Source: Cranoglanis bouderius (lineage: Eukaryota > Chordata > Actinopteri > Siluriformes > Cranoglanididae). Taken from it: a DNA stretch of 64,000 nt. The translations under genes and the position numbers were made by a program. Below, in pieces: positions 1 through 12,075 of the stretch (the first letter of the stretch is position 1; each line of letters starts with the position of its first letter). The DNA lies in assembly GCA_023630585.1 (NCBI GenBank), contig CM042551.1:4962001-5026000 (forward strand), written 5' to 3'. The notes under the pieces are model-generated. The model saw only the letters and a program-made list of their open reading frames with translations. It was not told the DNA's origin and searched no databases.

Positions 1-1689
1 ATACAAATACTGAGTCCAAATGTACAATAATTTTTCTAAAAGAAAAGTGATGCAGTATCAAATCCAGTATCATGTTTGGGCTAAACAAAATGTCAACTTC
101 TTCCTATATTGTTTATGCGTTTCATTCTGTAGCTTCCATTTGATAAACATAGTTGGCCAATTCAACAAACAGACCTGTGAAAGTGGGGTTTCTTTGGCGG
201 CAACATTTCGTAGCACCATTTTTACATCATTTTTGCTAACATTCCAAGTTAACCTCAGCGATTTCTGCTCTCTAGGTCAACCAGTCTGCCTGGGCAGCTT
301 GATGAGTGATCATTAAAAGCCTTCACCTCACAGCTTGTCTTCACATTCGTGACTGATCTCTTCAATCTTTGTGAAAAGCACTGCCATTCAACATGCAGCA
401 CTGCAAGTATCTGCTGAAAAGTGTGTCTGATTTCCCAAGGCTTCAAGACAGGAGAGTAAGAGGCCGGTCCTGGCATTCCAGGGCCCTGTCGTGTCGTCTC
501 CTGGTCTCTAATTTGGGAGCAGCTGTTGGGTTCTGCAATGCCTCAACCATCAAAGCCAGGTAAGGGGGGGGGGGGGGGGGGGCTAAAGGCTGAGATGGGG
601 ATGGGACAGGCTGCTTTCAGTCCCCTATAGGAACCTTTACATTCTTTGACACACTTTCCTCCTTCAGCAGGTCATCATCGCAGCACAGCACCTGTATTAG
701 GTCAGGAAGTAGAAGAGATTATAGGATAAGGGCAGCATTCGGGTGCTACCGTAAGGAACCGTAAAAAAACGAGTCTGCTTTTTAAAGATGGTCAGTGAGG
801 AAATGGACACTTCCTGAGCCAAAGTGAATGGAGCGCTTTGAGATAAGTATCTGCTCCCCTGAGATGTAGTGTAGTGCAGCAAAATCTGTGGCAAAGTGCC
901 CAAAGTGAGCATAAATCTGCGGCCGCTTAGTGATTTGTTTGCCCCGAGCAATGGCACCTGCAGCTGCTGTATCTCTTAGCAAGCGAACAGGCCAACGGAA
1001 ACACAGCATGCTTCTCATCATCTTTGTTTTAAATGCTTGGCAGGAAACTCCGACCTCGCACCACTGACAGACAGACATACCAAATTATTCAAAACAACAA
1101 GTGATGCAGCCATTCGAGGCTTCGAGTAAAGTTTTTTTTTTTTTTTTTTTTTTTTTTTACCTCCACCTTCTGTTTTCACAGCATCATATCATCTGACACC
1201 AGGTCTTTAAAAATCAGTGTATGCAAAAATCCCAGCAAAGTCGTTACGCATCGAGTGTACAGAGGTAGAGTGCAGGTTCTCACAGTCGGCTCTGCATGTT
1301 GAGGCGTGGGTACCCCGGGGGATTCCAGATGTGGTCTGTTTTCTGTTGCATGTAAACCCTTAATTACACTATTGACACCGTTATGGGTCGTAATTAGTGG
1401 AAATCTCACAGAGTTCCAAGCAAGTGCTTGATAATTGATTCCCAGAGAGCACATAAATTTTTAGCACAAAGCGGTTAACTTATCTCTCGAAACATATAAT
1501 ATTCAGACACTGCCGCAACCACACCAGAAAGCTTATCTTCGTGAGCCACAACTTTCCTTTTGTCCTGAATTGACACAAGGATAAATCCATAACGTAAATC
1601 TCTCTCTCTCTTGTATAATTAAAAAATAATAATATTACCCACATGCACTGAATGAGTAATGAATAAAACACTTGTAGCTTACAGTTATA
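1..1689. other. No gene seen; simple repeats only
   Basis: Ordinary noncoding sequence. It contains a (G)19 run at 564-582 and a (T)27 run at 1132-1158. Open frames are short and resemble nothing I recognise. Confidence 0.6.
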
Positions 1690-2797
1690 GGAAAATAGTC
1701 AACAGCTACTGTTGCGTGATTTGGCCTGACGTGAAGTGGAGTTAGTTAGCACTCCGAAGTAGATTATTTTCCAATAACACCACGTCCCGAGGTATTTTAT
1801 TCCTCTTATACAACGACAATTTACCGATGTTAACCATTTTTATTCATTGAACAACACATTGTACTTTTTATCCATTTATAGTTCTGTTTAATGTTGTAGA
1901 ACATCCATGAACCAAGTCATTTCCTGTTGTCACTTACATTATAGAAGCTATAAACCGTTCCTCCTCATCAGCATCTTTTTTTCTCTATCTTTAACATAAT
2001 AAGACAAAAACGCAGCTTGCCATGTTACTGAGAAACCACAAAGCTTTGTGTCCTCAACAGTGTTGGGTGTAACTCATTACTAAGTAACTAAGTAACTAAG
2101 TACTAAGTAACACGTTACTGTAATTAAATTACTTTCCCCCCCAAAACAGGGATCACTCTTTATTTTTATGCCATTTAATTACAGTTACTTATGATGCACT
2201 AACATTACATACTGTGTAGACTCTCAATATTTCTGCACAGAACAATATTGAAATTAAAATCTAAATTTGTCCTCTAAATATAAAATTTGTCTTCATTTTT
2301 TGACACATGTAGACAAGAACATCGTGGTAAAATGTAAGTTACGTCCTGGGGAAGGACATAACATGGCAACATAGACACTTTTGAGTGATCTGTGTACATT
2401 TTTGTATTAAAAAAATGGTTTAATAAAGCTATGCTTAATAGGCTAAACTATTCCATGTTTGACTCAAATTTAAAGAATTAAAAGAAGAGTTTCATTTCTA
2501 TTGCCTATATGGTCAAAGTTGATACAGATTTTAAAAAGTAATTAGTAATGAGTAATGCAATTACCTTTCAGACAGAGTAATTAGTCAGCAATTTAAATAC
2601 AACACTGACAATGTAATTAGTAATTAATTACTTTTTTTGAAGTAAGTTACCCAACACTGGTCCTCAATACTTTCCTGAGTTGGAAATACTTACAGTTTTA
2701 GCTTCACCTCTGACTACTACTTAGAAACTACTATCAGAGCTGCTGTTATACAAAATGAATCAACACCTTCTGACCAATCAGATCTGAGTAGTCTTTC
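1690..2797 (-). mobile_element. Unassigned dispersed element, copy 1 (interrupted)
   Basis: Holds AGATTATTTTCCAATAACA, ATTTTATTCCTCTTATACAA and AACATCCATGAACCAAG on one side, and AGCTGCTGTTATACAAAATG plus AACACCTTCTGACCAATCAG on the other. The same order occurs in copies at 14.2, 29.1 and (reverse) 11.0, 19.3 and 34.4 kb. A hAT-type element (2058-2659) is inserted into it. No coding capacity. Confidence 0.65.
2058..2659. mobile_element. Nonautonomous hAT-type element with exact 8-bp target duplication
   Basis: 602 bp. Ends CAGTGTTGGG and CCCAACACTG are exact inverted repeats, and the flanks GTCCTCAA (2050-2057) and GTCCTCAA (2660-2667) are an exact 8-bp duplication. Subterminal AAGTAACTAAGTAACT and TAATTAGTAATTAATTAC motifs repeat. 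No ORF, so it depends on a transposase elsewhere. Confidence 0.9.
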
Positions 2798-3628
2798 ATG
2801 CTCTTTGTGCAAATGCTGGTTAGAAGTTTGTTTGCTATCTGGCTTTATACTTTATACTCAAGCTCTCCATTCTCTCTCTCCTGTACTCACACAGTTTACA
2901 TAGAGGATTGTCTTCTGTGTCCTTATTTTGGGTTCTTCGGAACCAAGCAACCATTTAAACATGAAAATCTCTCTTTCCTTTCTCTCCCTGATTGAGTTTC
3001 GTTGCAGTCTGTAGAATCATGCCAGTAATAATCAAAGCTCTGCTGGAAGCAGTGATAGATCTGTCTGTTTTTCATCACCAAAAGGTTGCAGGTCCAAGTT
3101 CCTTTACCAACAAAATAAAGTAGGCTAAAATAATTCTTGCAGATCACATGCGGTCGAAGGATTTATCTGTTTTTTTTCTCTAAACTGATTGTTGAATGCA
3201 TGTTTCCACTGGAGGAATCAGGGCCAATTTTATTTCCAGAACCAATTTAGTTCCTGCTCCAAAGTAGGTACATTCCTAAAGACCAGGATCTACTGGTGAA
3301 GCATATTCGTTACTGAGCATTGCTTCACAGAATGGCTGACTGTCTTAGCCTGTGATTATAAGAGACAACTATTCCAGTGTGTTTTGTATCAGAGAAAGTG
3401 CATCACTACCTGCAAAGTACTTTTGGTTTAACGCAAATGGTGAAAAAGGGCATGGGTGTGCATTTTGGAAGGAAGAAACAAAATTTTTGGAGGACAAAGT
3501 GCTGATTAAAAGTCTTGTAAGTGAGATTTACAACATTAAAAATATTTTATTGCCAATATTCAACATTGCAAAGTAACTAAAAATAAACCATGTCTATTTT
3601 TGGGCCCTTGGGGGTTGGAGTGGGCTTT

Positions 3629-3950
3629 GGGGGGCATGGTGGTTTAGTGGTTAGGACGTTTGCATCACACCTCCAGGGTTGGGGGCTCTTCCCTGTGTGC
3701 ATGGAGTTTGCATGTTCTCCCCATGCTTTGGGGATTTCCTCCAGCAACCGGAACACCGGTTTCCTCCCAAGTCCAAAGGCATGCATTGTAGGCTGATTGG
3801 CAGCTCTAAATTGTCTGTAGTGTGTGCGCATGATTGTGTCCTGTGATAGGTTGGCACACCATTCAGGGTGTCCCCTGCCTTGCGCCCTGAGTCCCCAGGG
3901 ATAGGTTCCAGGTTCCCTGTAACCCTGTATAGGATAAGCGGTACAGAAAT
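3629..3950 (+). mobile_element. tRNA-derived SINE, near full length
   Basis: The A-box region GGTGGTTTAGTGGTTAGGAC and a degenerate B-box are followed by the core GGAGTTTGCATGTTCTCCCC, TGTAGGCTGATTGGC, TAAATTGTCTGTAGTGTG and the tail GGATAAGCGGTACAG. It is the reference copy of the most frequent SINE in this window. Confidence 0.88.
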
Positions 3951-5668
3951 CCTACTTTAATCTGAGAAATTATGATAATAGATTTAATTGAGATATCAAG
4001 TTATACTAATTAATTAACCAAAACTAGTTAGGACTGATAAGAGCATTGTTATGGGTACAATTTAGGCATCATGTGAGCACATCAGCACAAATCACTAAAT
4101 GAAATCGCAAAATGTTGTAGCTCACAGGTTCTATTGGTAAACATGTCATAAATAAATGCAAGTCAGTACATACAGTATATGACATCTTCTTATTGCTTTC
4201 CTTCTCAAAATGCTGTTTGGACAGCACGTTTCATTTCTGCATCGTCTTTGGACAGACAGAGGAAGAGGCACTGAACACTGACATCCTGAACATCAAAAAA
4301 AAGTTCATCTCAGTGGAAGGGGCAGGAGCCGGGGCAGGAGCCGGGGCAGGAGCCGGGGCAGGAGCCGGGGCAGGAGCCGGGGCAGGAGCCGGGGCAGTCA
4401 CAAGGAGAGTCAGTGATTCTTACATTCATACATTAAAATTTTTTTTTTTCTCTTTGTGGTCACCAGACTCGGTTTGATGGCTTGCTGAATCCTGAGTGGC
4501 CTCCTTCAAAGCCTGTCATTCCTATGTTAAAGCTGAAAGTACTCTCACTGCAGATGCCGTACGTCCTCTGTATGTACGCTTGCAGTTCAAACAGATCGGG
4601 GGGTGGAGGGGGGGGGGGTTGGGTTGTGGTGCTTGGGGGGTGCAGGGTGGGTGGTTGCAGGATCACGACGTTGTGGAAAAGCTGATCAGAGGCTCCCAGT
4701 CCACTGTGGTTCACTTTGAAGACAAACCACACTGTAATCACCACAAGTATGTACAGTCACCATGGAAGCCATTTTTAGGAAGTAAATAAATGAAGAAATG
4801 GATGGATTTAATTATGGAACTTGACACAGATGAAATGAGTAGAAAGGAGCAATATGAATATGATGGGTCCTGTGCTGGGGAATAATAAAAAAAAAAGGCA
4901 TGCTTGCCTTGCGGTTTGGGTGTTCAGCTATTACAACGCGGAAAGCCCTGTTTCTGTGCCGATTCTGCGTTTGAGGTATTTTCCACTGGATGACTTTTAT
5001 GGGAGAGGCTTGTGGAGAAAAGTGCAGGTCAATTAAAGTTGGAGAATTGCACAAAAGTGGCCAGGGAGTTTTTATTATTGGTTTTCTGTGGACAGCAACA
5101 TGTTTCACTGTGTCATTATTAAGTCCAGTTAAGTGGTTTGGTGTTGAGTAAGCCTTAGCAACAGGTGAAGGAAGGCGGGAAACTTTGCCTTCTTATTTGA
5201 GGTCTTTTAAAGGTCAGAGCACTCAGAAAGATGAAATGTGAAATATTCAATCTGGTTTCCTTCTGAGAGTCATGACTCGGCTCTGAACTCTTTGTTCTGG
5301 CTTTGACTGAAGTCTCGAATCCCTCTCCTTCTACTTGTCCTCGTTGCTCTCCACTGATGAATCTGTGGTGTTCGCAGTATTTTAAGTGGTACGCCACTCG
5401 AAAGGCACAGGAGGAGGAGGAGGAGGAGGAGGAGGAGGAGGTTGGAGGAGGGCAGCTCGCAAACCTGATCCCCATGATGACAGAAACACATGGACTGTAC
5501 GTGAACAGCCCTGGCTAACTCATCCCGGATATCAACAAATAGCCCATGATGTTGTGAGTCAGAAATGCAAAAGCAATTATGGATCCTCTCTGTTGATTTC
5601 TGATATCAGTCAGATGAACAGAGAGCACTATTGGAAAAACACAGGATGTGGAACAGACAAAGACTCTC
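3951..5668. repeat. Gene-free stretch with two short tandem repeats
   Basis: Contains a 12-bp GC-rich tandem repeat (unit GGAGCCGGGGCA, about 6.5 copies, 4319-4397), a G-rich stretch near 4600-4650, and (GAG)n at 5409-5441. The Ala/Gly and Glu runs in their reading frames come from the repeats and are not evidence of genes. Confidence 0.8.
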
Positions 5669-6195
5669 TTCTTTTATTCAACGAATTCCTTTATACATTT
5701 GTTCTTTGCAAATAAAAGATTCAGAGTCTCAAAAACGGAATCTTTTATTCAACAAATTCCTTGTATACGTGTACTTCGTGAACAAAAGATTCAGATTCAG
5801 AATCAGAATCAAAATCACAAACTGAATCTTTTATTTGACAAATTCCTTTGTACAGTTGTTCTTCGTAAATAAAAGATTCAGAGTCAGAATCAGAATCTTG
5901 TATTTGACAAATTCCTTGTACACTTGTACTTAGTGAACAAAAGATTCAGTTACAGAATCCGAATCACAAACTGAATCTTGTATTCGACAAATTCCTTTGT
6001 ACACTTGTATTTAGTGAAGAAAAGATTCAGATTCAGAGTCAGAATCAAAATCACAAACTGAATCTTTTATTCGACAAATTCCTTTGTACAGTTGTTCTTT
6101 GTAAATAAAAGATTCAGAATCAGAATCAGAATCTTTTATTCAACAAATTCTTTGCACACTTGTACATGGTGAATAAAAGAGTCAGATTCAGATTT
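5669..6195. repeat. Tandem array of hairpin-forming units
   Basis: About six to seven units of 66-88 bp. Each unit contains CGACAAATTCCTTTGTACA flanked by CTGAATCTTTTATT and AATAAAAGATTCAG, which are exact reverse complements. Length differences come from varying numbers of CAGAAT hexamers. Confidence 0.88.
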
Positions 6196-6976
6196 TTGTC
6201 TGTTTTCCATCTCCAGTGTTTTTTCATTGGCGTTCTCTCTTTATCAGTGTCCCTGCTTGATGAATTAGCAGCAGGCTTTGAGAGAAAGTGGAACTCTGTT
6301 TGCTGCAGGTTCAAGACCTGTTTGTTTGCCCTGCTGCTATATGTGTTAGGAGTTTAGTGTGGGAACGCTCTTCTCTACGGTACGGATCGATTGAGAAGAG
6401 ATAAGAAAAATGGACTGGCCTTGGTCAGGCATAAACGAAAAAAAAAAGTGTTTTGGTGTGAGAACTTCCTGCTTGCGTTGTAATTTTCAACATACCCCAA
6501 GGTCGGCATGAGAACCGGTCCGTTTCGGCTTTCCCGCTACGTTTCCCTGCACGCAGGAGCCGCAAGTATTCCGAAACCTAACTGGGGTCCTGATCTGGAA
6601 ATTTCCCAGCAGGCTTGCTGCTTCAGCGTGGGAATCAAGGGCAGGGATGAGAGGATGTGGGAGACATGAGAGTTATCCTCTGTCACTGATGTACACAAAG
6701 CATAAGAACAACTAAGAAGTGAGTGGGAGTGCGGGAAGAGCATTCGGTGAGAATATATACATCTACTACATACATTTGTACATAAGAACACTGAAATCGA
6801 AAGAACCAAAAAATCAAAGCCCCGTATATATTCCCCATCCTGAGTGCTCATGCAATCATTTCCAATGCCTAATGGGAACCGAAGTGGAGTTCTCAGGATA
6901 AGACCTGCCTCTACCTGATCCTGTCAACATCCTGTCGTTTTTACTTATCTTACTCATCTCATCCCAATTTCACTTT

Positions 6977-7035
<59 letters not shown>

Positions 7036-7690
7036 TTTTTCTTCCAGCGATTGTCATGTTCTCGTAAGATTTACCGGCATGTCTTGAGTGACGATTATAA
7101 ACAAGCTGCATGCCAGAAAGAATGAAATACAGTTAGGACTTCGTCTGTTCATCCCCCTTTCACTCGCACACTGTCGTTGTGTGTTGAGGACGGTGGGAGG
7201 AAGGATTCCCACAGCCCTGACTGTGCATATATCACCTTTAACAAGATTACATTCCTTTCCCAGCACTGAGGTGGAAAAGAATAAGAAAAAGAGCAGGGGG
7301 TGGATGGCGTAAAAAGCGGCTCATTGTCATCCTGCTTAATACACACACAAAGACAAATGCAGAGCTCTTGTTCAAAGAGGAGTGCATGACAAAATCAGTC
7401 GTGTCAAATTCACCCCTGCAGTGTACATTACACACCGGTGTAACTGCACTACACACACACCGAGCACTTGTTTAACACCATTATGTGTCTCAAACAGAAG
7501 TAGAGTTTTAGCATTTTAATAAAGTGAAAATGAAGAAAATCACATTTTGATTATTCAATTATAATTAAACTAAAAGATGCCGGGCCTACCTCTATATCTA
7601 TAAACAACATTTATAACCTACTTATGGAAAACAACATTACTGGCAAATTGTAAAGAATTACAAGTTTATAATGGGGTGGATAAGTAGTCA
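6196..7690. other. No gene seen; (CA)n at 6979-7032
   Basis: Noncoding sequence with a (CA)27 microsatellite. No splice-bounded coding exon or RNA gene was recognised. Confidence 0.6.
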
Positions 7691-7692
7691 GC

Positions 7693-7973
7693 ACTAATTA
7701 GTTTGCCTGGCACCTCCTGGGTTGGGGGTTCGATTCCTGCCTCCGCCCTGTGTGTGCGGAGCTTGCATGTTCTCCCCGTGCTTCGGGGATTTCCTCCAGG
7801 TAGTCCGGTTTCCTCCACCAGTCCAAAGACATGTGTCGTAGGCTGATTGGCATCTCTAAATTATCCGTAGTGTGTGAATGTGTGTGCGATTGTGCCCTGC
7901 GAAGGGTTGGCTCCATTTCCAGGTTGTCCCCCGCCTCGTGTCCCGAGTTCCCTGGAATAGGCAAACGATACAT
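7693..7973 (+). mobile_element. tRNA-derived SINE, partial
   Basis: B-box GGGGTTCGATTCCTGCC, then GCATGTTCTCCCCGTGCTTC, TCCAAAGACATGTGTCG and the CCCGAGTTCCCTGGAATAGG end. The A-box part and tail are lost. Confidence 0.87.
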
Positions 7974-8293
7974 TTGTCATTAATATAACTTCGGACCTAA
8001 AATTTCACCGGCTGCACCATTAATGGGAATTTACAAATCATTGTGAGCTAGCTAGTGAACTAGTCGACAGGCTATCAGCCAGTGTGGCTTCTTTGGGATA
8101 TATTTCCATTCACAGAGCAAAAAGCAACAAATTATTTGCCCATACTGTGTTCAAAATGAATTTCTCAGTAATAATTTCTTATTTATAAAACTGTTGTATA
8201 AACGCAATATCACACTCACAATCATGCTGTTACACCGAATAATGGTTAATATTTTTTTTTACATTGATGAGCGTAATCAACAAAAAAAAAATT

Positions 8294-8609
8294 CGCCTGC
8301 CTCGCTCCTTCAGGGTTGGGAGAGTTCGAATCCCGCCTCTGCCCTGTGTGCGTGGAGTTTGCATATTCTCCCAGTGCTACGGGGGTTTCCTCCCTCAGCC
8401 CGAAGACATGTGTTGTAGGCTGACTGGAATTTCCAAATTGTCTATAGTGTGTAAATGAGTGTGTGAGTGTGTGTGCGATTGTGACTTGCAATGGGTTGGC
8501 ACTCTGTCCAGGGTGTCCCCCGCCTTGTGCCCCGAGTTCCCTGGGATGAGTTCCAGTCTCCCCTGCGACCTTGTGTAGGATAAGCGGTATGGAAAATGGA
8601 TGGATGGTG
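8294..8609 (+). mobile_element. tRNA-derived SINE with GGATGGATG tail
   Basis: B-box GAGTTCGAATCCCGCC, core, CCCCGAGTTCCCTGGGATG and tail GATAAGCGGTATGG then AAAATGGATGGATGG. The head is truncated behind a poly-A-like AT stretch. Confidence 0.88.
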
Positions 8610-9046
8610 AGCAGAACAGCCCGAGTCGGAAGCAGTGCAGTTCGGATGTTATAGGTCACATTACATCCTGCGTTTATTGTAGGTTACAGTTGAGCAAAGA
8701 TGATGATTGGGCTGATTCTGGATCAGTATGTTTACTCTGTATAGCGTGTTAAATGCCTGTGTATGTTTAACATTTAACTTTGGTGATATTTGCGGCAGTG
8801 CCCTTCAGTTAGAGTGACAGAAACTGGGAAAGTGGAGGGAGAGAAGAAAACTGGGAAGCTTGATTACAGAGGAGAAAAGGAACGTACGTGGTTTGGAAGT
8901 GTAAACAGCGGTGTGGGTACAGTGTTTAGCTGGAGTGTCATAGTGGTTTGTGGCAGCTTGTGTGGTCTCTGTGCATTTTCTTCTCCCCAGTGTGGGAGGA
9001 GGTGGAACTCCCAAGCCTCACACACACACCTCTTGTGAGATTTTTT

Positions 9047-9113
<67 letters not shown>

Positions 9114-10039
9114 GGCAGAGGAGACGGAGAGGAAGACCGCTCCAGTAAATTGGCGTCTTTGATGCGGCCGTGTGGCTTTGCCAAATCCTCCTTTTGTCTC
9201 AGCGCAGACAGCACAGGCTGCCTCGAGTCTCTTCTAGGGCCTGTCGCTCTTTTCTCTGCTGTGTGGCTGCTTTCATGAGGCCTTCAGGTCACAGCCTGTA
9301 AAACAGACTGGGAAAAGAAACGAGGGAGGGAGGAAAAAAAATGAAAAGGCTAAGAGAGAGTGAAAGATTTTGCAAGAAATGTGTGATCATATTGAAACAC
9401 ATCCTCCAAAAGTCTGCCTGGGTCTTAACCTCTTTTCCAGAAACAACATAACTCGAAATAATTCAGTATATTTGGCAGATATCAGTCACCAGGTAATGGA
9501 TCTGGATGTCAGATGCATCCAAAATAAGCACATGGTACTCATCAATCGTTGGCTTTGTTGTCTGAGTTGAAGGCCAGAAAGCATAAAACCAACCCAAAGC
9601 AGCCAAGTCTTCTAAACTGATTGGAAATGGTAGTAAATATAAAATGGCAGTAAATATAAGGTGATAAGGGAAAATAAATGTGCCAAGTGAAACATTTAAA
9701 ACGTCTGCTTTCCTTGTGAGGATATAATTCATTCTTATGATTACAGGACGTTTTGTGAAATCAACCTTTATCCAAGTCTGCTCCCGAGAGCAAGGTATAC
9801 TGTAAGGATTTTTTTTGTTCCGTTCTTCACTTGCTGCGTGCCACATATGAGCTATGGGTTTGGCCCAACCTTGAATTGTTTCAGACCAACTGGCTCTGGT
9901 GAAAATTCCTCTGGATTATTTTCTTTCAGCAAGAAACAAGTTTCCCAAAGACGCATCTAGTGTTCTGTTTTATAACAAAAACCTGAAAGCGAATAATGCG
10001 CAGACATTTACTTCCTCATTAATTTCCTCTCAACCACTG
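8610..10039. other. No gene seen; (CT)n at 9048-9109
   Basis: Contains a (CT)31 microsatellite. The Leu/Ser and Arg/Glu repeat frames across it are artefacts of the repeat. Confidence 0.6.
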
Positions 10040-10207
10040 TTTACATTTATGGCATTTGGCAGACAGCCTTATCCAGAGCGACTTACATTTGTACAGCTGA
10101 GCAGTTGAGGGTTAAGAGCCTTGCTCAAGGGCCCAGGAGTGGGATGTGAACTCACAACCTTCCAATCAGTAGTCCAGAATCTTAACCACTGAGCTACCAC
10201 TGCCCAC
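10040..10207 (-). mobile_element. tRNA-derived SINE (third type)
   Basis: The reverse strand starts with GTGGTAGCTCAGTGGTTAAG (A box), then GGTTGTGAGTTCACATCCC (B box), and ends with GTCGCTCTGGATAAGG, CTGTCTGCCAAATGCC and ATAAATGTAAA. Compact and nearly complete. Confidence 0.8.
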
Positions 10208-11047
10208 AGGCCTACCTATGGATTCCACCCATTTAACCACCAAATGTCTTTGTCTCTAAGCTGAGAATAGGATTTAAACAGAAAGGACTTTCCTCTATAT
10301 TTTTTGTTTCGCAGAAAGGGACCGGCCAGCGTCCAGTTGACAGAGGGGCTGTGATTATCACATTCAAATAGCCTTTGTTGTTATTATCAAGTTGAGTTCC
10401 TTGGGTTTTGCTCTGTTTTTTCCCCTAATTTGTTTGAAGAAACTCTAAACTGAGCTGGAGATCAGGTGCACCCTGGACGCCTGTTTCCCACAGTTGGGAG
10501 CGGCTGGTGAAGGCCAGATATTTGACACTAATCAGTCATTAATGGAGCAAGGCTTCGCCTGTCAGAGCCAAAAGACACGAAGATCATGACAGCTGCTGGT
10601 ATGTCTGAGGGACACGATCCAAAAACAAAGAACAGAGTCTATTGTGATTTGCTCTGTTTCCACAAATTGGAACGCTTCATGATAGCTTTAAGATGGAGAG
10701 AGAAAAATGACACGGATGCAAAATGAGAACATTAACCAAGGGGATAAAGGCGGGGGGATAAGCCGGAGCTGCCCGTTAGAAAAAGACACAAAGGTGAACT
10801 TTAATCCGATGGTATTATAACTCAGTGACAAAACTTTTGCATTCACTTGGCTACAAACGAACAAGTTTCAAGCAGTTTCTCTTTCTACACACTTTGACAT
10901 CACATGTACTCAGTCATAAATTTATTCAAACACTAAAATCAGCACAGTGCTGTTGAATTCTTGCATAACAGCAGCTTATACAGTCATTCCAGCTGATAGG
11001 CAAATCACAAGTTTATTGATCAAAAGTATCAAAAGTATAAATAATTA
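10208..11047. other. No gene seen
   Basis: Unique-looking sequence of moderate GC with no repeat that I recognise and no coding exon. The part around 10440-10620 is free of mobile-element signatures and could be conserved noncoding DNA, but that is only a guess. Confidence 0.4.
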
Positions 11048-12075
11048 TACCGTGGTCTGTCTGAATTCTTGATTCTGATTGGCTGTGCATTCAAAGCGTA
11101 TAATGCACAGGTAGTTCCAGTCAGTTTAATCACTGTTTTAAATTAATGCGCTGCCAAAACAACTGTGACCGAAGTAACATACAGTCACAGTTGCATACAG
11201 TAGTTAAACTCACAGCTTCAGTATTAGTAGAGATGCGGCACAGACACAGGTAATTCACACATGCACAATCTCTCTCTCTCTCTCTCCCTCTCTATCTCTC
11301 TCCCTCTCCCTCTCTCTCTCTCCCACTCCCTATCTCTAATAACTATTTATTATAATTCATTCAAATAAATGTAATCTTATTGCACTACTTTATCTCTGTG
11401 TATGATTTAGAGTAGGCAGAATTGTAGATCTAACTGCCCGTATAAATAATGAACAAAAATGAACTGTTATTTTTAGCTTTTCAGTCGAATTTTGCACTGC
11501 AAACACCAATGACAGCTTTAACTTTTCAATGCTGGCAAGTGACCATGGCATAAGTGAGATAATCCACTGCTAGGTGTGCATTACACCATTTTAATGCACT
11601 CCGCGTCACGTCAGGTGGTTTTTTGCCTCCATGTCATGCATTACAATCATGTAACGCACACCTAGACATGGATTATCCCTTACATACTATACAGTAGTTG
11701 TTGATATGGTGAAGTTTTTGGTAAGGAGGGATTTAAGGAAGGAGTCTCCAGTGTCAGTGCTTTGTAGCAATCAGTAAGTTTTTCACAATGGGAAAGAGAG
11801 TTTTCTGCTTTGTGGTTTCTTTAAAAAACTGGTGAGGGAACGACCTGCTGTAACATAAGTGATAACAGGAACTAACTTGTTTCACAGGTGCTCTACAACA
11901 TTAAATGTATCTATAAATGTATAATAAGTCATTCTTTTTTGTGACACTTAGGAAAAGACTATCGGGATGTGGCGTTTTAGGAAAATAATCAACTTTGGGG
12001 TAATAACAGTAACTCCACTTTGCGTCAGGTCACATTACACCAGCCAGCCGCTGATTATTTTCCTATAACAGCATG
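11048..12075 (+). mobile_element. Unassigned dispersed element, copy 2
   Basis: Starts TACCGTGGTCTGTCTGAATT with TTGATTCTGATTGGCTG. It then carries an inner hairpin (11558-11680), GGAGTCTCCAGTGTCAGTGC, AACAGGAACTAACTTGTTTC and GGAAAATAATCAACTTTGGG paired with GATTATTTTCCTATAACAGC. It is the longest copy of the family. Confidence 0.65.

Noticed and set aside
4193..4477. Ala-Gly repeat protein frame
   Set aside because: The run comes from the 12-bp GC-rich tandem repeat; the flanking frame shows nothing recognisable.
5669..6195. Spaced repeats that might suggest a CRISPR array
   Set aside because: Units are contiguous, variable in length and self-complementary, in a eukaryotic genome. It is a tandem repeat.
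9045..9278. Leu-Ser-rich frames across CT repeats here and at 22626, 61228 and 61665
   Set aside because: These are translations of (CT)n microsatellites, not genes.
10150..10207. A functional tRNA gene on the minus strand
   Set aside because: A- and B-box motifs are present, but no clover-leaf with acceptor stem forms by eye, and the sequence continues into a SINE body.
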